A DNA stretch of 64,000 bases from Pegea sp. RAD2-039 (lineage: Eukaryota > Chordata > Thaliacea > Salpida > Salpidae), in assembly GCA_034620365.1 (NCBI GenBank), contig JAQGEQ010000072.1:62001-126000 (forward strand). The letters are read 5' to 3'. Positions 60,409-64,000 of this stretch are shown piece by piece; positions within the stretch are counted from its first letter, which is position 1, and each line of letters begins with the position of its first letter. The translations under genes were made by a program, and so were the position numbers. The notes under the pieces were generated by a model. It was not told where the DNA came from and made no database searches. It saw only the letters and a list, made by a program, of their open reading frames with translations.

Positions 60409-63403
60409 TTTGTACAAAAATTTAAACTCTAAAAAATAAAATTTATTAACCAACTTTTGAAGAGTTTTAAAAGATACTAAAAAAAGTTGTAAGAAAATTT
60501 CTCATCAAATTTAATAAAGATATTATTCTAATTAATATTGAAATATAACTTAAAAACTAAATAAAAATTCATTTCACAGTTAAATTAAACAAAAATATTT
60601 CTGAAATTTATAACTATAGGAATAGATGTTTACTTCATAATGATATTAAATATAAAAATATAAATTTTTATCATGATATCAAATTATGAACGTTTTAAAT
60701 ATATCTGAACAAAATTTGTTAAAGCATGATAGCCAATCTTGTTTAGACTTATACCAAAACAATACATCGACAAAATGGACTAATTAAAGATTGGCGCGAA
60801 TAAACTGCCACGCAGTATTATAAATTCAGCTCTAATTCAGATTATGAAAAGTTGCATCACTTATTAGTATAAGTTCAAGTTTTTCTAACAATTAAAAAAA
60901 AAACTTTGAACTTTATTGAAATGATATTTTTCAATTTTTAAATAAAAAATTTTGATTAAGAATAAAATACTCAAATACTCAAAAATATATTTGGAAAGTA
61001 ATTCAAATAATTTTTTCTTGACATAATCACGGATCAAAATGCTTTTTGTCTCATCAACTAAACTTTTTTTCTTATATTTGGATACTCTGCAAACAAGTTT
61101 CTATTTTTATTGTTTATTTACTTTTATTTATAGGATACAAAACCTAGATTGAAAGTTGATTTTTCTTTTACTGTTTTATACAGAAAGTTTCAAGTTAATT
61201 AAAAGATCGAAATATGAGTTTTTAAATATTTCAAATGCACATCATCAAAGATATCATGTTCTCTGTTTTTATATTTTGTGACTTTTATAAATCAAAGCAA
61301 GAATTAATGGTGATCTTTAAAGACTGAATTGTCAATTTGCACTTTTTTTATCTGATGAAGCAGCAGGATTCCACTCTTCGGTTTACTGTGGAACAGACGG
61401 ACTGATGCAGCTACGCCCAGCTGACGTCGCAGAAGCTGTCAGAACGACAGCGACAAACTGCCTATGACGCTCCAACTCCGGATTTAAATTGCAAGTTTTG
61501 CCATAAAACAGATAATAATAACGAGGCTTTTCTACCGGAGTTTTTGATAGACTTTTCCTTGCCGCAAATCTGTGTCTATTTGGGCACAAACCCGGGATCT
61601 TCTGCGTGATAACCAATAAACCGTTGCCTGGTAAGACGCTTAGTAATTTCTTAGATTAGTTTTAAATTAAATCATATTTTATCTCAACTGCTCCTGAAAG
61701 GAGATTTGGTTTTATTCTTTTTGGATAAAAACTACAAAAGCTTAGCAAACGCTTTGGAGAAAATAAATTATTTACTTAAATAAGATGAAGATATTCAGGT
61801 ACTTTTAAAATGTATTATGGCAACTTTGCTAGAATTAAATCAGTCTGTACCAAAAACATTAACTAAAATTTTTTGATTGAATAAAACTTGTTCTTAAACT
61901 ACGTACATCAAAACTATAAATTGATTCTGTCTCAGAGTTTTTCTGATCAAGTTTTGAACAGCTACTTTCTGAGTTACTTGTTGAGTTACTTTCTGTTTTT
62001 ATTGCTATTTTCTTGGCACAGCATCTTTTTTCTGTCTGTTTTGATATTTGGTTTACTTTAAATTTAATCTTCTTTCTCCACTTTTTACATCTGAAGCGTT
62101 TAAAAAGAATCCAATAAACTATTCATCCTTTGATTTTGTTTATAAATACACATATGACTATCTATAACAGTAAAAGCATTCTTAAATATGACAACGTGTT
62201 TTTTAAAGTATCTTTTATGATACATCTGTTCTTGATATAAATGTTATGACCAAATCTCAGCAAAGTTCCAACTTTATATCATGATTAAGAGCTTATTTTT
62301 ATCTTTAATTGCTTGAAACGTTTTTCAATTTTAATACTCTAATTCCTAATACTCTAACTTAAAAATATTTAAATTTCAAAAGTACATAAAAATTGTTGAC
62401 AAAAATTAATTATCAACTAATCAAAAAAATATTTTTAATCAATTTCCTAGGATTTTAAAAATTAAAATTTTGTAACACTTTATAAAATCCGAATAAATTT
62501 ATTGATTTATTGAATTATTTTAAAAGTTATTTACAATTAACCTATTTTCTCCAATTTTGTTTTTGTGAACTTGAAAATATATTTTACGATTTGATTTATT
62601 GATTTGAATTTTTAATGATAAAATTTTCAGTAATTTATGATGTGAAAAATTTTGTAGTTTACATGTAACAATAAAATATGACCAAAATATAAAAAAATAT
62701 ATTTAATTAATTGAAAACTTGTTTTTTATTAATTGTTTTTCTACTTTGCATTGCTGAAAGTATTTTTATTTGAAAATATGTTTTGATGAATATTTAACAA
62801 AATTATTTAATTAAAAGTCCTGATTTTTTGTATATTTCTTTTTCAAAGTATTTTCTGGAAATTTTTATAGAATTTTTTATTTAAATATAAAAAAAAATAC
62901 CAAATTTAGTTTTTATGTTTCTATATTTTCCTACAAGTTACTAACAATATCATAAAAATGTAATTTATGAAAACAATTTGTTGACTTTTGTGCATTTGAT
63001 ATCAATTTATTTAGGTAATTTTTAATCTCAAATAATTTTATCTTTAATTTGTTGTTTTGTTAAATTTGCTGAAATTGTTTTTTTAAGTTAATCATTAAAA
63101 CCTTTAAATATTAATCAGAAAACAGAATATTAGTCTAAAATCTTTTTAAAATTGTTCAGAATATTTCAAATTTAATATTTTAAAAGATTCTTTTGATTGT
63201 TTATCACCCAGTTTATTGATTAAATGTTTTTTTATTGTATCTTAAACTTAATTTTGAATAAAATGTAAAAAGCACTTTTTTATCTCAACTTTTTAAATCA
63301 AAGTTTTCTGTGAGATAGCTGAAGCTTTTATGTTATTCTATAAAAGATGTTTTTCTTCGTTTAATAAAACTTACTTTACAGATCTACTTTTTACTTTTAT
63401 AAA
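60409..63403. other. Divergent intergenic region
   Basis: 3 kb between the reductase (minus) and the phosphorylase (plus), so it should contain both promoters. AT-rich apart from the island at 61340-61650. The phosphorylase ATG is preceded at 63380 by an acceptor-like ttacag. Confidence 0.45.
61340..61650. other. GC-richer island with coding-like traces
   Basis: About 300 bp much richer in G+C than its flanks. On the plus strand one frame gives GLMQLRPADVAEAVRTT, ending in a stop. The next frame then gives LNCKFCHKTDNNNEAFLPEF. The change of frame suggests a decayed coding segment, perhaps from a mobile element. A minus-strand frame (61383-61616) also stays open. Family not identified. Confidence 0.35.
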
Positions 63404-64000
63404 ATGGCGGATTTTAGTAAAGTGAAGCAAGCTGCTGATTTTATTCGCTGTAAGACCAAAGAGATTGCCAAGATCGCAATTATTTGTGGATCTGGTTTAA
63501 GTGGTTTAGGAAATTTGGTTGAAAATCCAACAATTCTTAAATATGAAGATATTCCTTCATTTGTTACCACTTCAGTTAAAGGTCATAAAAATCAGTTGTT
63601 GCTTGGAAAAATTAGCAACAAAAATGTGATTTGTATGCAAGGAAGATTTCATCCATATGAAGGGTATCCTGCGTGGGTTCCTGCTTTTCCTATTCGAGTA
63701 TTTTCTCTACTTGGAGTTGAAACTGTGATAATCACAAATGCTGCTGGTGGAATCAATCAAAGTTTTAATGTTGGAGATTTTATGTTAATTGAAGATCATA
63801 TTTCAATGCCTTCTTTAGGTGGTTATAATCCACTAGTTGGTCCAAATGAAGAAAAGTTTGGAACTAGATTTCCTTCTATGTTAAATGCTTATGATGATAA
63901 TTTACGAAAGAAGATGAAAGAATGTTCACAACAACTTGGTTTCAATGATTTTACAAAAACTGGTGTTTATGCTCAAGTATTTGGTCCATCTTATGAAACT
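63404..64000 (+). CDS. PNP: Purine nucleoside phosphorylase, cut by right edge
   Basis: An ATG at 63404 opens 199 codons with no stop up to the end. It splits purine nucleosides with phosphate into base plus ribose-1-phosphate for purine salvage in the cytosol. Signatures in order: AIICGSGLSGL (residues 25-35, phosphate loop), VKGHK (His of the active site), MQGRFHPYEGYP, VRVF-type FPIRVF, TNAAGG (Asn and Ala of the purine site), LIEDHI, NPLVGPNEE, FGTRFP and FGPSYET. It is close to animal PNP in length and spacing. The last third, with the purine-binding Glu and Asn, lies outside. No intron occurs in almost 600 bp, unlike its neighbours. Confidence 0.95.
   Translation, partial: MADFSKVKQAADFIRCKTKEIAKIAIICGSGLSGLGNLVENPTILKYEDIPSFVTTSVKGHKNQLLLGKISNKNVICMQGRFHPYEGYPAWVPAFPIRVFSLLGVETVIITNAAGGINQSFNVGDFMLIEDHISMPSLGGYNPLVGPNEEKFGTRFPSMLNAYDDNLRKKMKECSQQLGFNDFTKTGVYAQVFGPSYET

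Overview
The window is nuclear DNA from an invertebrate animal with a very AT-rich, intron-dense genome. Animal origin is shown by a Dbx homeobox gene, two TNF-superfamily ligands with furin sites, a TRIM9/67-type RING protein, a CUB-EGF membrane protein and a StarD5-type START protein. I cannot name the phylum. Introns are mostly 45-400 bp with GT..AG ends. Nearly every gene is broken into small exons, so many long open frames are wrong-frame shadows. Exons were joined by hand, using splice-site consensus, phase continuity and family similarity; most chains close exactly in phase.

Layout. 1-290: possible end of a gene cut by the left edge (weak). 1211-2151 (+): five-finger C2H2 protein. 3355-4952 (-): PIM-like pseudokinase with a changed catalytic loop and DFG motif. 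7666-8993 and 10137-11484 (-): tandem pair of paralogous TNF ligands. 12328-15631 (-): membrane-anchored P4H-type 2-oxoglutarate dioxygenase. 15632-22030: mostly empty, then decayed Ty3/gypsy-like LTR remnants. 22398-26461 (-): 20-exon TRIM9/67-like gene. 27262-27613 (-): two-exon gene for a 69-residue protein of unknown function. 27614-35675: gene-poor, with less AT-rich islands carrying CRE palindromes, a 5 x 12-bp E-box/AP-1 array and an RFX-type palindrome. 35676-38025 (+): CUB-EGF-TM protein, first exon not found. 39165-46243 (-): Dbx homeobox gene with a 5.8-kb intron and an upstream island. 48480-54286: gene-poor. 54287-56678 (+): StarD5-like lipid-binding protein. 58777-60408 (-): pyrroline-5-carboxylate reductase. 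63404-64000 (+): start of a purine nucleoside phosphorylase that runs off the right edge.

The genes do not form one pathway. The clearest functional grouping is the two TNF ligands, which share exon architecture and so arose by local duplication. The most unusual items are the pseudokinase, the eight consecutive symmetric phase-1 exons in the TRIM gene, the E-box/AP-1 array beside RFX and CRE palindromes, and the repeated occurrence of TGACGTCA in this AT-rich DNA. No tRNA, rRNA, CRISPR array or prokaryotic operon signal was recognised.
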